A DNA stretch of 64,000 bases, taken from NCBI GenBank assembly GCA_023213395.1, contig CM041465.1:79367741-79431740 (forward strand), in the 5' to 3' direction. Below the pieces are notes generated by a model. It worked only from the letters and a program-made list of their open reading frames with translations. It had not been told where the DNA came from and did no database searches. Source of the stretch: Cycas panzhihuaensis. Lineage: Eukaryota; Cycadophyta. The position numbers and the translations under genes are program-made. This document shows, piece by piece, positions 63,715-64,000 of this stretch. Each line of letters begins with the position of its first letter. Within the stretch, counting starts at the first letter, position 1.

Positions 63715-64000
63715 AGGGAGGTCATGAGCATACGATCGTAAGCCCTCAATCACCCAAACAAGCATATACCCCCTTCAACATCATTCTATATTCTGTAAGC
63801 ATATTGCCATAAGCCCTTCCTAGGTAGGCGTACCCCACCAACTATGTCTCATGACCAAGAAGAATAGTCTCACCCATAACTCTCAAAGCTTCATGCACAA
63901 GAGCTACGAGAGTAGAGGCAAGATTCACAAACCTTTCAACATAACTTAGTCAACAACATAATAGCTATGTTCCAACAGTTGTTGACCAACAAGCTCCTAT
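63715..64000. other. Unassigned sequence to the window end
   Basis: Nothing recognised: no coding, LTR end or repeat. It may continue the M1 leader. Confidence 0.35.

Noticed and set aside
1-64000. CRISPR arrays, tRNA or rRNA genes, bacterial operons
   Set aside because: None seen. The direct repeats present are LTRs or short tandem arrays, and the tRNA-like strings are primer-binding sites only.

Overview
The window is plant nuclear DNA made almost entirely of nested, decaying LTR retrotransposons. I see no intact host gene, rRNA or tRNA gene. The plant assignment rests on three things: chromovirus-type Ty3/gypsy and Ty1/copia polyproteins, primer-binding sites of the plant initiator tRNA-Met and tRNA-Glu types, and a captured fragment of a plant-hnRNP-like RRM. 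The density of old nested copies would suit a very large genome such as a gymnosperm, but the species cannot be read from the sequence.

Family names used below are mine. Group 1 (LTRs begin TGT[A/T]GCATTCC, tRNA-Met-type PBS) contains A, a chromodomain-bearing Ty3/gypsy family, and B and H, which lack pol. Group 2 (three-zinc-knuckle gag, tRNA-Glu-type PBS where visible) contains C and D; E is a relative. Copia-type material is F (gag-only, 220 bp LTRs), G and I. J, K, L and M are fragments.

Layout. 1-154: B4 LTR piece inside A1. 155-3580: 3' part of A1, itself inside G1. 3581-7417: 3' part of copia G1. 7418-9150: gag/protease fragment K1. 9151-24720: E1 (minus), split by F1 (9661-12618, TSD catac) and by C1 (14956-24065, TSD ggtag/agtag); C1 is in turn split by B1 (17882-20850). 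24894-25260: J1 LTR. 25417-39723: H1 (plus), split by D1 (27298-37895, TSD cttat), which carries B3 (34940-36355, TSD gcatt). 39724-41634: C2 fragment (plus). 41635-51486: A2 (minus), split by F2 (42508-46530, TSD atgtt/atgtc) and B2 (47055-49642, TSD acctt). 51487-52443: L1 leader. 52444-61878: copia I1 (TSD atcaa), split by H2 (56977 to about 59872). 61879-64000: flank with an H3 LTR and leader M1.

How the parts relate. Several copies without usable pol have clean boundaries and target-site duplications, so they were presumably moved by proteins of relatives. F2 has LTRs that look identical although its gag is frameshifted. B and H have no pol except a short tail resembling the end of the A polyprotein, plus their own conserved gag-like and Ser/Pro/Phe-rich coding region. 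The most unusual items are a roughly 370-codon accessory ORF with a coiled-coil end, downstream of pol in D1 and E1; the RRM fragment captured by F2; the shared B/H ORF; and a leader in B/H that resembles the reverse complement of the B LTR start. All coordinates and comparisons were made by eye.
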